A DNA stretch of 64,000 nt from CAWDVR01 sp044869805 (GCA_044869805.1 JBIOXV010000210.1:1-64000), one strand, 5' to 3'; positions 42,901-58,240 are shown, numbered from the stretch's first letter. Notes: generated by a model from the letters alone, not told the origin. Program-made: numbers and translations.

Positions 42901-43604
42901 CGGCCGACCGCCGCGGCGAAGCGCACGAACAGCGCCCGGTGCCGATCGTGAGCCAGCAGGTTCTCGGGGTGCCACTGCACGGCCTCGAGCCACCAGCCGG
43001 CGTTCTCCTCGGCCTCCCGCCGGCGCGCCACGGCCTCGATCACACCGTCGGGCGCGGTGGCGATCACCTCCAGGCCGGCGCCCAGCATCCGGATCGCCTG
43101 ATGGTGCCGGCTGTTGACCGGCAGCGGCTCGCCGCCCAGGAGCTCCGCCAGCGGGTGGCCGCTGCGCGCCGAGTCGACCTCGTGGGCCAGCGCGTCCTTG
43201 CGCTCGGCGATCTGGTGAGGCACCGGCCCAGGCCGTTGCAGCGCCAGGTCCTGGTAGAGCGTGCCGCCGAGGAAGACGTTGGCCACCTGCAGGCCGCGGC
43301 AGATGCAGAGCGCGGGCCGCGCCGCCTCGCGGGCACCGGCGAGCGCGGCGAGCTCGATCTCGTCGAGCGCCGGCAGCAGGTCGAGGCCGGCCTCGGCCAG
43401 CGGCTGCTCGGCGTAGCGCCACGGCTCGACGTCGGGGCCGCCGCAGAGCAGCAGGCCGTCCGCCTCGGCGCCAAGCCGCCGCCAGTCGCCGTGATCGCCG
43501 GGCAGGATCAGCTTCAGCTCTTCGTCCGCGAAGCCGGCGGCGGCGAGCGCTTCGAGGTAGGGCGGCGCCTTGTGGGCCGCTTCGCAGGTGACGAGGACGC
43601 GCAT
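42897..43604 (-). CDS. class I glutamine amidotransferase-like / gamma-glutamyl hydrolase family (peptidase C26)
   Basis: 235 aa. The nucleophile cysteine lies in ALCICRGLQVANVFLGGTLY, the histidine pair in NSRHHQAIRMLG and the catalytic His-Glu in AVQWHPENLL, as in PuuD-type hydrolases. GLLLCGGPDVEPWRY is the family's PGGxDxxP-like element. It is translationally coupled to the Dch-like gene and 14 nt after the thiolase gene. Its place within a CoA-ester operon is odd. Confidence 0.85.
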   Translation of the reverse strand: MRVLVTCEAAHKAPPYLEALAAAGFADEELKLILPGDHGDWRRLGAEADGLLLCGGPDVEPWRYAEQPLAEAGLDLLPALDEIELAALAGAREAARPALCICRGLQVANVFLGGTLYQDLALQRPGPVPHQIAERKDALAHEVDSARSGHPLAELLGGEPLPVNSRHHQAIRMLGAGLEVIATAPDGVIEAVARRREAEENAGWWLEAVQWHPENLLAHDRHRALFVRFAAAVGR

Positions 43605-43618
43605 CGCGCTCCGCCGAT

Positions 43619-44800
43619 CTAGAGCCGCTCGACCAGTGCCGCCAGGCCCATGCCGCCCGAGACGCAGAGGGTGGCGATGCCGCGCCTCTGGCCGCGGGCG
43701 GCGAGCCCGTGCAGCAGGGTGACGAGGATGCGGCAGCCGGTGGCGCCGATCGGGTGGCCGAGGGCGATGGCGCCGCCGTCCGGGTTGACGATCTCGGGCG
43801 AAAAGTCGAGGCCCTGGACGCACGCCAGCACCTGGCTGGCGAAGGCCTCGTTGAGCTCCACGGCGTCGACCTCGGCGCCGGTGAGCCCCTGGCGCGCCAG
43901 AAGCGTGCGGCAGGCCGGCACCGGGCCGATGCCCATGATCCGCGGGTCGACGCCCACCACCTCCCAGTCGACCAGCCGCGCGACAGGCGAGAGGCCCAGG
44001 CGCTCGGCCGCGGCCTCCGAGGCCACTATCACCGCCGCCGCGCCGTCGGTGATGCCGGAGGCGTTGCCGGCGGTCACCGTGCCCTGGTTGCGGAACACGG
44101 GAGCGAGCTTGGCAAGGTCCTCGAGCGCCAGCCCGTCGCGCGGGTGCTCGTCGCGCTCGAAGAGCGTCTCGCCCTTCTTGCCGGGGACCGCCAGGGGAGC
44201 GATCTCGGCCGTGAAGCGACCTGCCCGGCGCGCCGCCTCGCAGCGGCGCTGACTTTCGAGGGCGTAGGCGTCGGCGGCGGCGCGGTCGATCCCGCTCTCC
44301 GCCGCCAGCTCCTCGGCCGTCTCGCCCATCACCAGGCCGGAGAGCGGGTCGTTGAAACCGTCGCGGTACATGCCGTCGGTGAGCTCGGCGTGGCCCATGC
44401 GGTATCCCCAGCGCGCCCGCGGCAGGAGGTAGGGGGTGTTCGACATACTCTCGGTGCCGCCGGCCAGGACCACCTGGGCCTCGCCGCCGGCGATGGTCCG
44501 CGCCGCCGAGAGCACGGCCTGGAGGCCCGAGCCGCAGGCCTGGTTGACGGTGAACGCGGGCCGCTCGACGGGCACGCCGGCCCGGAAGCCGATCTGCCGC
44601 GCCGTGTTGGGCCCGCCGCCCGCCTGCCGCGCATGGCCGAAGATCACCTGCTCGACCTCCGCCGCCGCCAGGCCGGCGCGCTCCAGGCAAGCCTTGGCCG
44701 CGGCGGTCCCCAGATCGGCCGCCGAGAGCGACGCCAGCGCGCCGCCGAACTTGCCGATCGGCGTGCGCACCGGCGCCGCGAGCACGATGCCGCGTGCCAT
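43619..44800 (-). CDS. acetyl-CoA C-acetyltransferase (thiolase)
   Basis: 393 aa. The acylated cysteine is in VNQACGSGLQAVLSA, the histidine in IALGHPIGATGCRILVTLLH and the second cysteine in TLCVSGGMGLAALVERL. All catalytic positions are present. It performs thiolytic cleavage or Claisen condensation of acyl-CoA. Its ATG overlaps the upstream hydratase stop by one base. Confidence 0.94.
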   Translation of the reverse strand: MARGIVLAAPVRTPIGKFGGALASLSAADLGTAAAKACLERAGLAAAEVEQVIFGHARQAGGGPNTARQIGFRAGVPVERPAFTVNQACGSGLQAVLSAARTIAGGEAQVVLAGGTESMSNTPYLLPRARWGYRMGHAELTDGMYRDGFNDPLSGLVMGETAEELAAESGIDRAAADAYALESQRRCEAARRAGRFTAEIAPLAVPGKKGETLFERDEHPRDGLALEDLAKLAPVFRNQGTVTAGNASGITDGAAAVIVASEAAAERLGLSPVARLVDWEVVGVDPRIMGIGPVPACRTLLARQGLTGAEVDAVELNEAFASQVLACVQGLDFSPEIVNPDGGAIALGHPIGATGCRILVTLLHGLAARGQRRGIATLCVSGGMGLAALVERL

Positions 44801-45618
44801 CAGGCGCCCTTGAAGGCCGCCGGTCGCTTCTCGACGTAGGCGGCCAGGCCTTCCTTGGCGTCCTCGCTCTGGAAGAGCTGCTGCTGCAGCTCGCGCTCCA
44901 GGGCCAGGCCGTACTCGAAGGGGATCTCGGCGCCGGACTGTACCGAGCGCTTGATGCGGCCCACCGCCCTGGCGGCCTTCGCCGGCGGCACGAACTGGCG
45001 GGCGTAGGCGTGGATCTGGTCCGCGAAGCCCTCGCTCTCGAGGATCTGGTCGACGATGCCGTACTGCAGGGCGTCCTCGAACGAGAAGAGCCGGCCGGTG
45101 ATCATCATCTCGATCGCCCGACTCTTGCCCACGATGCGCACCAGCCGCTGCGTGCCGCCGGTGCCGGGGAGGACGCCGAGCGATACCTCGGGCAGGCCGA
45201 CCTTGCCGCCGCCCTTCCTGGCGATGCGCAGGTCCGCGGCCATGGCGATCTCCAGGCCGCCGCCCACGGTGTTGCCGTTGAGCGCCGCGATCACCAGCTT
45301 GGGGGTCTGTTCGAGGCGAGACAGGGTCTCGTTGGCGTGCAGGCAGAAGAAGTACTTGAAGGTCGGGTCCGAGGCCTTGAGCATGTTGATGTTGGCCCCG
45401 GCGCAGAACATCTTCTCGCCGGCGCCGGTGAGCACGATGACGTGCACGCCGGCGTCGAAGCGGGCCTTCAAGATCGAGTCGTCGAGCTGCCGCATCATCT
45501 CGTGGGTGTAGGTGTTGGCCGGCGGGTCGTCGAGCGTCAGGTAGGCGACTCCCTCGCGCACCTCGTAGTGAACCAGCGTCTTCTCGGCGCTGGCGGTCTC
45601 CGTCAGGGTTTGGGACAT
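44800..45618 (-). CDS. enoyl-CoA hydratase/isomerase family protein
   Basis: 272 aa from ATG 45618 (MSQTLTETASAEKTLVHYEV), with AAGGAGAGA just upstream. Catalytic glutamates lie in GNTVGGGLEIAMAADLRI and KVGLPEVSLGVLPGTGGTQR. It is the first gene of the operon 45618-41323. The operon lacks acyl-CoA dehydrogenase and 3-hydroxyacyl-CoA dehydrogenase, which must be elsewhere. Confidence 0.92.
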   Translation of the reverse strand: MSQTLTETASAEKTLVHYEVREGVAYLTLDDPPANTYTHEMMRQLDDSILKARFDAGVHVIVLTGAGEKMFCAGANINMLKASDPTFKYFFCLHANETLSRLEQTPKLVIAALNGNTVGGGLEIAMAADLRIARKGGGKVGLPEVSLGVLPGTGGTQRLVRIVGKSRAIEMMITGRLFSFEDALQYGIVDQILESEGFADQIHAYARQFVPPAKAARAVGRIKRSVQSGAEIPFEYGLALERELQQQLFQSEDAKEGLAAYVEKRPAAFKGA

Positions 45619-45847
45619 CGTTCGTCTCTCCTTAAAGTTGCGGCTTCGAGGGCCGGCCGCGGGCGAGCACGCAGGCGGCAAGCGTTTCCAGGGAATGGGT
45701 GTTCAGGGTCGGCGGCCGGGAGGGGCCGCACGAGGCGGATTCTCGCACACACCTGATGGTTCCGGCAGGGGCCTGCCAAGCCTCTGCCCTTCTTTCGTCG
45801 TCTGTTCTAGGATAAGGAACTCCCATCGATAACCAGGCCCCTCCACG

Positions 45848-46564
45848 ATGATCGCTGGCTACAACACCGATGTCCGCCATGCCGACGTGGTCTTCCACGT
45901 GCAGACGGAGGACAAGGGCACGGCCAACCCGTTCATCGAGAGTCTGGTATACGTGGGCGGCCGGGTGCTGGCCGCCAAGCGGGCGAGCTATGCCGGCCTG
46001 CTGTCCGAGGGCAAGGGGCCGCAGGCGGTCAGCGAGCTGATGGAGGGCCAGCACCGCTCGGTCATCTCCGCCATCCGCCAGGGCAAGTTCGACGACAAGC
46101 TGCACCTCATGCTGGGCCGCCCGGCCGCCGCCCCCATGGCCGCCGCGGCGGCGGCCGCGGCCGCGGCGCTGTCGGACCCCATCGACGTGCTGACCGCCAC
46201 CAAGATCACCGAGACCGAGACCACTCTCGACCAGGTGATCCTCGACTACCTGACCAGCGAGGCGGAGCGCGACCAGCTCCGGCTGGCGGTGGACGGCGAG
46301 CCGGCGCTGTCGATCGGGCTGCCGTCGAAGGTGCGGCTGCTCGCCACCTCCAGTCGCAGCGGAGCGCCGGTGACCGGAGCCCATGTGGACGTGAAGCTGA
46401 TCTCGACGGTGGCCGAGGCGCGCACCCTCGCCACCGGCGAGACCGACTCCGGCGGCGGCGTGCAGCTCAGCTTCTTCATCCCCGAGCTGGGCGGCGGCGC
46501 CGCGGCGCTGATCATCACCGCGGCGAGCCCCATCGGCTCGGCCGAGCTCAAGCACCTCTTGTGA
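45848..46564 (+). CDS. hypothetical protein with Ala-rich linker and Ig-like C-terminal domain
   Basis: 238 aa. The N-terminal ~90 residues (MIAGYNTDVRHADVVFHVQT, FIESLVYVGGRVLAAKRASY) look like a PilZ-type or cytoplasmic sensor-like beta domain but match no family I can name. An alanine run near residues 98-112 separates it from a C-terminal beta-rich region resembling carboxypeptidase-regulatory/Ig-like folds (SKVRLLATSSRSGAPVTGAH). It overlaps thiS by 4 nt. No signal peptide. Confidence 0.6.
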   Translation: MIAGYNTDVRHADVVFHVQTEDKGTANPFIESLVYVGGRVLAAKRASYAGLLSEGKGPQAVSELMEGQHRSVISAIRQGKFDDKLHLMLGRPAAAPMAAAAAAAAAALSDPIDVLTATKITETETTLDQVILDYLTSEAERDQLRLAVDGEPALSIGLPSKVRLLATSSRSGAPVTGAHVDVKLISTVAEARTLATGETDSGGGVQLSFFIPELGGGAAALIITAASPIGSAELKHLL

Positions 46565-46764
46565 TCCGGGTCAAGGTGAACGGCGAGGCCCGCGAGCTCG
46601 CCGACGGCACCACGGTGCTCGGCCTCCTCGCCGCCGCCGGCCGCGACCCGCGCACGGTGGCCGTGGAGAGGAACGGCGAGATCCTGCCGCGGGAGCGCTA
46701 CGCGAAGACGGTCCTGCTCGCCGGCGACGTGCTCGAGATCGTCCACTTCGTTCAGGGTGGCTGA
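46561..46764 (+). CDS. thiS: ThiS-like ubiquitin-fold sulfur carrier protein
   Basis: 67 aa beta-grasp protein from GTG 46561: IRVKVNGEARELADGTTVLG, LLAAAGRDPRTVAVERNGEI, ending IVHFVQGG. The C-terminal GG is the adenylation/thiocarboxylation site. ThiS donates sulfur for thiazole synthesis, but no thiG, thiF or thiH is adjacent, so it may serve another sulfur pathway. Confidence 0.85.
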   Translation: MIRVKVNGEARELADGTTVLGLLAAAGRDPRTVAVERNGEILPRERYAKTVLLAGDVLEIVHFVQGG

Positions 46765-46885
46765 GCCTTCATCTCGCGGATCTCTGTGAAGGATTTCACT
46801 GTGCAGCATCTCACTGCACGGCGGTGGGGTCTTCCCTACGATGGCTGCGCGTTCATAACGCGATCAGCTCGTGAGGGGAGCCGCC

Positions 46886-48598
<1,713 letters not shown>

Positions 48599-48629
48599 GG
48601 CCACCTTTGCTCCCAGGGGAGATTCCCTA

Positions 48630-49982
48630 ATGTGTGACCATTCCCGCCGTGGCTTCCTGGTCGGCTGCTCGGCCGCGATTGCCGGCCTCGCCGGCTCGCG
48701 CTTCAACTCCCTCGCCTTCGGCTCCACGGAGGGCTCGACCAACGACGAGATCCTGGTCGTTCTCTTCCTGCGCGGCGGCATGGATGGCTTGAACCTGGTG
48801 CCGCCGATCGGCGGCGCCGACCGCGGCTTCTACGAGGCCCTGCGGCCGACGCTCAAGGTGCCGGTGTCTGGGGCCGGGGCGGCGCTGCCGCTGGGCGGCA
48901 CGGGCTTCGGGCTCCATCCCGCGGCGGCGCCCCTCCACGAGCTATACCAGGACGGCAAGCTCGCCATCGTGCAGGCGGTGGGCATGCACGAGAACCAGCG
49001 CAGCCACTTCGACTCCATGGACTGGATCGAGCTCGGCACGCCCGGCGTCTCCAACGGCACCAACGGCTGGCTGACCCGCCATCTGCTGACCGCGCCCAAC
49101 CTGCCGACTCAGATCCTCGTGCCCTCGCTCGCCGTGGGCTCCACGCAGACCACCTCGCTGCTGGGGAGCCTGGAGACCATCAACCTCGCGGACGTCGACA
49201 CCTTCTCGCTCAACATCGGCCCCTGGCGCTGGCTCGACGCCCAGCGCGTGGCCCTGCGGCACCTCTACACGGGCAACGACACCTGGCTGCACCAGGCCGG
49301 GCTCCAGGCCCTGAACGCGGTGGACATCATCGAGCTCAACGCCAGCTCCGGCTACGTGCCCGGCAATGGCGCCGTCTACCCGCAGAGCTACTTCGGCGGC
49401 AACCTGCAGCTCGTGGCCCAGATGGTGAAGCTGGAGCTGGGGCTGCGGGTAGCGACAGTCGACCTGGGAGGCTGGGACACGCACGAGAACCAGGGCGACG
49501 GATCCGGCGGCTACTTCGGCGGCCTGGTGGGCGAGCTCTCGCAGGGCCTGGCCGCCCTCTACACCGACCTCTCGGGGCCCACCGACTACACCAACCGTCT
49601 GACCATCGTGGTGATGAGCGAGTTCGGCCGCCGTGCCTACCAGAACGGCGACGACGGCTGCGACCACGGCCACGCCAATCAGATGCTGGTGCTCTCCGGC
49701 AACGCCATCGGCGGCCTGCACGGGCAATGGCCGGGCCTGGCCCCCGGCGCCCTCTACGAGGGCGACGACCTGGCGGTGACCACCGACTTCCGGCGCGTCC
49801 TGACCGAGATCCTGGTCCGCCGCCTGGGCAACACCGAGATCCCGACCATCTTCCCGGGCTACAACGGTTACTCGCCGCTCGGCGTCGTGCAGGGGCCCGA
49901 CCTGCCGATCGGCGCCTTCGAGATCTTCTCCGACGGCTTCGAGAGCGGGAATCTCTCGGCCTGGTCCACGGTTGTGCCCTGA
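48630..49982 (+). CDS. DUF1501 domain-containing protein, Tat-exported
   Basis: 450 aa. The N-terminus MCDHSRRGFLVGCSAAIAGL is a twin-arginine signal. The sulfatase-like DUF1501 core includes VLFLRGGMDGLNLVPPI, LAIVQAVGMHENQRSHFDSM, LGGWDTHENQGDG, VVMSEFGRR and DHGHANQMLVLSG. It ends with a short extension, IFSDGFESGNLSAWSTVVP, a tail motif I also associate with other secreted proteins of this phylum. It is 31 nt after its DUF1800 partner. Confidence 0.9.
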   Translation: MCDHSRRGFLVGCSAAIAGLAGSRFNSLAFGSTEGSTNDEILVVLFLRGGMDGLNLVPPIGGADRGFYEALRPTLKVPVSGAGAALPLGGTGFGLHPAAAPLHELYQDGKLAIVQAVGMHENQRSHFDSMDWIELGTPGVSNGTNGWLTRHLLTAPNLPTQILVPSLAVGSTQTTSLLGSLETINLADVDTFSLNIGPWRWLDAQRVALRHLYTGNDTWLHQAGLQALNAVDIIELNASSGYVPGNGAVYPQSYFGGNLQLVAQMVKLELGLRVATVDLGGWDTHENQGDGSGGYFGGLVGELSQGLAALYTDLSGPTDYTNRLTIVVMSEFGRRAYQNGDDGCDHGHANQMLVLSGNAIGGLHGQWPGLAPGALYEGDDLAVTTDFRRVLTEILVRRLGNTEIPTIFPGYNGYSPLGVVQGPDLPIGAFEIFSDGFESGNLSAWSTVVP

Positions 49983-50010
49983 GCCCGAGGAGCTCAGGGC
50001 CGGCGGCGCC

Positions 50011-50039
50011 TTGTCAAGCCCGGGGCCGTTGGGTATATT
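50011..50039 (+). promoter_or_regulatory. tRNA promoter
   Basis: TTGTCA (50011-50016), 17 bp, TATATT (50034-50039). The predicted start near 50046 lies about 20 nt before tRNA-Lys. Both tRNAs and possibly tig would be read from it. Confidence 0.75.
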
Positions 50040-50067
50040 GCGCCGTGCTCGGTTAGCCGGGCACCCG

Positions 50068-50143
50068 GGGCCGCTAGCTCAATTGGCAGAGCAGCAGACT
50101 CTTAATCTGCGGGTTCTAGGTTCGATTCCTAGGCGGCTCACCA
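50068..50143 (+). tRNA. tRNA-Lys (anticodon CTT), CCA encoded
   Basis: The 7-bp acceptor stem GGGCCGC/GCGGCTC closes with one G-T pair. The D-arm is GCTCAATTGGCAGAGC. The anticodon stem GCAGA/TCTGC encloses loop CTCTTAA (anticodon CTT). The T-arm is TCTAGGTTCGATTCCTAGG-like. Discriminator A is followed by an encoded CCA (50141-50143). Confidence 0.96.
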
Positions 50144-50191
50144 CTCTCCCTCGTAGTCCCTGTCGAGCTCGGCTTCTCGGCTTCCCCCGAT

Positions 50192-50280
50192 GCGAAAGTG
50201 GCGGAACTGGTAGACGCGCTAGACTTAGGATCTAGTCCCGAGCACTCGGGTTGGGGGTTCGAGTCCCCCCTTTCGCACCA
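50192..50280 (+). tRNA. tRNA-Leu (anticodon TAG), CCA encoded
   Basis: Acceptor stem GCGAAAG/CTTTCGC. Anticodon stem CTAGA/TCTAG with loop CTTAGGA (anticodon TAG). A long class II variable arm CCCGAGCACTCGGG fits leucine. T-arm GGGGGTTCGAGTCCCCC; CCA encoded at 50278-50280. Confidence 0.96.
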
Positions 50281-50322
50281 ACCCTCCGTCCTGTACCCAC
50301 CCGGAGCCCTTCTCAGAACCCT

Positions 50323-51678
50323 ATGAGCGTGATCCTTTCCAACGTCGAGGTCGGCCCCTGCCGGCGCGAAGTGAAGATCGAAGTGCCGGCGCCGGCGGTC
50401 GAGGCCGAGACCCAGCGCGTCATCGGCGACGTGGCCAAGAAGGTGCAGCTCCCTGGCTTTCGCCGCGGCAAGGTGCCCCAGCACCTGGTGCAGCAGCGCT
50501 ACAAGGAGGACATCGAGCACGAGCTGCTCGACCGCCTGGTGCCGCGTTACTGGCGGCAGGCCGAGGCCGAGGCCGGCCTCGTCCCCTTGCTTCCGCCGCG
50601 CGTCGGGCAGGTCGAGCACGGCGCTGACGCCGGCCTGACCTTCGTCGCCACCGTCGAGGTGCGGCCGGAGATCTCGCTGCGCAACCTCTCCGACTTCGCG
50701 CTGCCGCCGGTCGAAGGCGAGCCCAGCCGCGACGAGGTGGCCAAGGCGCTCGACGATCTGCGCCGGGCACAGGCCAAGCTGGTCGCGGTCGAGCGGCCGG
50801 CGACGCGCGGCGACTTCGTGGAGGGCGAGCTCCGAGAGCTCTCCGCCGAGGGCCAGCCGCTCGAGGCCGAGCCCCGTCCCGCTCGTTTCGAGGTGGGGCA
50901 CCCCCAGGTATGGGAGGAGCTGTCCCTGGCGGTCACCGGGGTCGGCGCCGGACGCGAGGTGGACTTCACGCGTACGCATACCGGTAACCACGAGGAGGGT
51001 CCCGACGCCGATCGAGAACACGGCGGGGCCCCTCACCAGCACCGCTACCGATTCCGGGTCGATACCGTGAAGGAGGCCGAGCTGCCGCCGCTGGACGACG
51101 AGCTGGCCAAGGCGTTGGGCGTCGACGACGCCGAGAAGCTCGCCGTCGAGGTCGAGAGCCGGCTGCGCGGCGCCAAGCTGGCGGACAGCCGCCGCCGGCG
51201 CGAGCGAGCGCTGCTCGACCAGTTGGTGGAGCGCCACCCGATGCCGCTGCCCGAGTGGGTGGTGGAGAACGAGATCAAGCTGCTGCTGACCGAGTACGCC
51301 GAGGAGCTGGCCCGCCAGGGAGTAGACATCGAGCGGGTAGCGATCGACTGGAACCAGATCGCCGAGGAGGCGCGGCCCCAGGCGGCGCGCCGGGTGCACA
51401 GCCGGCTGCTGCTCGACGCGGTGGCCGACGACAAGGCGATCAAGGTCGGCGAGGACGAGCTGGAGGCGACGCTGGCGGCGCTGGCGCGCGTCCAGGGCCG
51501 CTCGGCGCCGGTGCTGCGGCGCGAGCTCGACGAAGCTGGTAAGCTCGTCCCGCTGCGAGCCCAACTGCGAAGGGAGCGGACGATCCGCTTCCTCCTGGGC
51601 GAGCCGGCGGAGGGCGCAGGGCCGGCTTCCAGGGGGATGGCGGAATCGACCGGCGAGGCGCCCGGTGGCGTCGATTGA
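50323..51678 (+). CDS. tig: trigger factor
   Basis: 451 aa. The ribosome-binding N-domain has the signature QLPGFRRGKVPQHLVQQRY. The FKBP-like PPIase domain (~155-265) is poorly conserved and carries a His/Asp/Glu-rich loop (HTGNHEEGPDADREHGG). The C-terminal helical chaperone arms follow (LPPLDDELAKALGVDDAEKL, PEWVVENEIKLLLTEYAEEL). ATG 50323 fits the family N-terminus. It precedes clpP-clpX, the standard order. Confidence 0.95.
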   Translation: MSVILSNVEVGPCRREVKIEVPAPAVEAETQRVIGDVAKKVQLPGFRRGKVPQHLVQQRYKEDIEHELLDRLVPRYWRQAEAEAGLVPLLPPRVGQVEHGADAGLTFVATVEVRPEISLRNLSDFALPPVEGEPSRDEVAKALDDLRRAQAKLVAVERPATRGDFVEGELRELSAEGQPLEAEPRPARFEVGHPQVWEELSLAVTGVGAGREVDFTRTHTGNHEEGPDADREHGGAPHQHRYRFRVDTVKEAELPPLDDELAKALGVDDAEKLAVEVESRLRGAKLADSRRRRERALLDQLVERHPMPLPEWVVENEIKLLLTEYAEELARQGVDIERVAIDWNQIAEEARPQAARRVHSRLLLDAVADDKAIKVGEDELEATLAALARVQGRSAPVLRRELDEAGKLVPLRAQLRRERTIRFLLGEPAEGAGPASRGMAESTGEAPGGVD

Positions 51679-51759
51679 ACCGGGCGGGGCGTCCCGGGAA
51701 TCGACAGGCTAGGTTCGGGGTTAGAGCGGCTGGCAGCGACCGGGAGACGAAACCAGACC

Positions 51760-52347
51760 ATGTTCCTACCGTACGTCATCGAGCAAACCAACCGCGGCGA
51801 GCGGGGGATGGACATCTTCTCCCGCCTGCTCAAGGACAACATCGTCTTCCTCGGCCGGCCGATCGACGACGACGTGGCCAGCCTGGTCATCGCCCAGATG
51901 CTGTTCCTGGAGGCCGAGAACCCGGAGAAGGACATCTCGCTGTACATCAACTCACCGGGCGGCTCGATCTCGGCCGGCATGGCGATCTACGACACTATGC
52001 AGTACATCAAGCCGGACGTCTCGACCTACTGCGTGGGCCAGGCGGCCTCGATGGCGGCCGTGCTACTGACCTCCGGTAGCCGCGGCAAGCGCACCCTGCT
52101 GCCCAACAGCAGAGTCTTGATCCACCAGCCGCTGATGTACGGCCTCCAGGGCCAGCAGACGGACATCCAGATCCACGCCGAGGAGCTGCTCAAGATGCGC
52201 GACCGCATCGAGGAGATCCTGGTCGAGCACACCGGGCGCACCAAGGACGAGGTCCATCGCGACACGGAGCGCGATAAGATCTTCGGCGCCGACGAGGCGG
52301 TGGCATACGGGCTGGCCGACCGCGTGATGCGGCGACGCAGCCCCTGA
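51760..52347 (+). CDS. clpP: ATP-dependent Clp protease proteolytic subunit
   Basis: 195 aa. The catalytic Ser lies in CVGQAASMAAVLLTSG, the His in LLPNSRVLIHQPLMYG and the Asp in the HTGRTKDEVHRDTERD region. YINSPGGSISAGMAIYDTMQ is the family core. GGGAGACGAAA precedes ATG 51760. It forms the protease barrel for the ClpX encoded next. Confidence 0.97.
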   Translation: MFLPYVIEQTNRGERGMDIFSRLLKDNIVFLGRPIDDDVASLVIAQMLFLEAENPEKDISLYINSPGGSISAGMAIYDTMQYIKPDVSTYCVGQAASMAAVLLTSGSRGKRTLLPNSRVLIHQPLMYGLQGQQTDIQIHAEELLKMRDRIEEILVEHTGRTKDEVHRDTERDKIFGADEAVAYGLADRVMRRRSP

Positions 52348-52471
52348 CAGGCAGAGGACTGCGGGTCGCCCGAGGAGCCGGGCGCCCGAGAACCGCAGGG
52401 GAGAGGGGGCGGAATGCTGAAGGACGGTGGTCTGTTCTAGTTGACGACACCGAGCTTGGAGCGGAGGCAAG

Positions 52472-53710
<1,239 letters not shown>

Positions 53711-53735
53711 CACCACCCTCCAGAAACTCGATGCC

Positions 53736-56150
<2,415 letters not shown>

Positions 56151-56186
56151 CTTCGACCCCGGCGGCGAGCCGCCGTTCCCAAACCT

Positions 56187-56798
56187 TTGAAGATCGACTC
56201 CGCGGAGCTCGCCCGCGCGGCCTACCGAAAAGAAGACCTGGTCGTCGACGAGCTGCCACAGGTGGCCTTCATCGGCCGCTCCAACGTCGGGAAATCGAGC
56301 CTGATGAACGCGCTCTTGGGGCGCAAGGGCCTGGCCAGAACGAGCTCCACGCCGGGGCGCACGCGGTCGGTGAACTACTTCCTGGTCAACCGCCGGTTCT
56401 ACTTCGTCGACCTCCCGGGATACGGCTATGCCAAGGCGGGGAAACAGGAGCGGCAAGGCTGGGCGGACTTGATCGACGCCTACTTTCGCGACGCCGCCCG
56501 ACCCGAGCGGCGCGAGCGGGTCCTGGTGGTGCAGCTCGTCGACTCGAAGGTAGGCGTCACGCGGCTCGACGAGGAGGCCCACGAGTACCTGCGGGGCTTC
56601 CGGCTGGAGACCACGGTAGTGGCGACCAAGGTGGACCGCCTGAAGAGCAACGAGAGGCCCCGGGCACTCGCCGCCGTCGGCCGGGCGTTGGGCCTCGCCG
56701 GGGAGGGAGGCGCCGTGGCTGTGTCGGCGCAAACGGCGGAGGGGGTCAAGCCCTTATGGCGGGCGCTCGACAGGCATCTCGCAGCGGGCGCGCAGTGA
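56187..56798 (+). CDS. engB: ribosome biogenesis GTP-binding protein EngB (YihA/YsxC)
   Basis: 203 aa from TTG 56187. G1 is IGRSNVGKSSLMNAL, G2 lies in ARTSSTPGRTRSVN, G3 is VDLPGYGYAKAG and G4 is VVATKVDRLKSN (TKxD). The length and motifs match the family, which assists 50S assembly. It is 36 nt after lon. No strong ribosome site is visible before the TTG. Confidence 0.95.
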   Translation: MKIDSAELARAAYRKEDLVVDELPQVAFIGRSNVGKSSLMNALLGRKGLARTSSTPGRTRSVNYFLVNRRFYFVDLPGYGYAKAGKQERQGWADLIDAYFRDAARPERRERVLVVQLVDSKVGVTRLDEEAHEYLRGFRLETTVVATKVDRLKSNERPRALAAVGRALGLAGEGGAVAVSAQTAEGVKPLWRALDRHLAAGAQ

Positions 56799-56839
56799 CC
56801 GGAGCGGCACGCTCAGATCGCATCTCTTAGAGGAACGAC

Positions 56840-58127
<1,288 letters not shown>

Positions 58128-58129
<2 letters not shown>

Positions 58130-58151
58130 CCGCGGCCGTCAGGCCGCGGTC
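58128..58151. terminator. hairpin after rho
   Basis: GACCGCGGCC (58128-58137), GTCA loop, GGCCGCGGTC (58142-58151): perfect 10-bp arms starting in the rho stop codon. TCAT follows rather than a T-run, so it may pause or stabilise the transcript. Confidence 0.55.
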
Positions 58152-58183
58152 ATCCTGAGCGCGCGCAGCGCGCGAAGGATCTC
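58151..58183. repeat. REP-like intergenic palindrome
   Basis: CATCCTGAGCGCGCGCAGCG followed by CGCGAAGGATCTC: outer arms ATCCT/AGGAT and inner CGCGCG/CGCGCG. This CATCCTGAGC...AGGATCTC form is a widespread intergenic repeat type in several phyla. Only one copy is seen in the window. Confidence 0.55.
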
Positions 58184-58222
58184 GACCGACATCCACCGCA
58201 GTCGACGCCCCGTGAGAGCGGA

Positions 58223-58240
58223 TAAGATCTGCGTATCGTG
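58223..58240 (+). promoter_or_regulatory. -10 box for a probable leaderless mqnA transcript
   Basis: TAAGAT (58223-58228) is followed by 9 nt and GTG 58238. No Shine-Dalgarno sequence is present, and the -35 region is not distinct. Confidence 0.4.

Noticed and set aside
46785..46835. GTGCAG/CTGCAC hairpin upstream of the DUF1800 gene
   Set aside because: Only 6-bp arms with no clear relation to a promoter or terminator; expected by chance.
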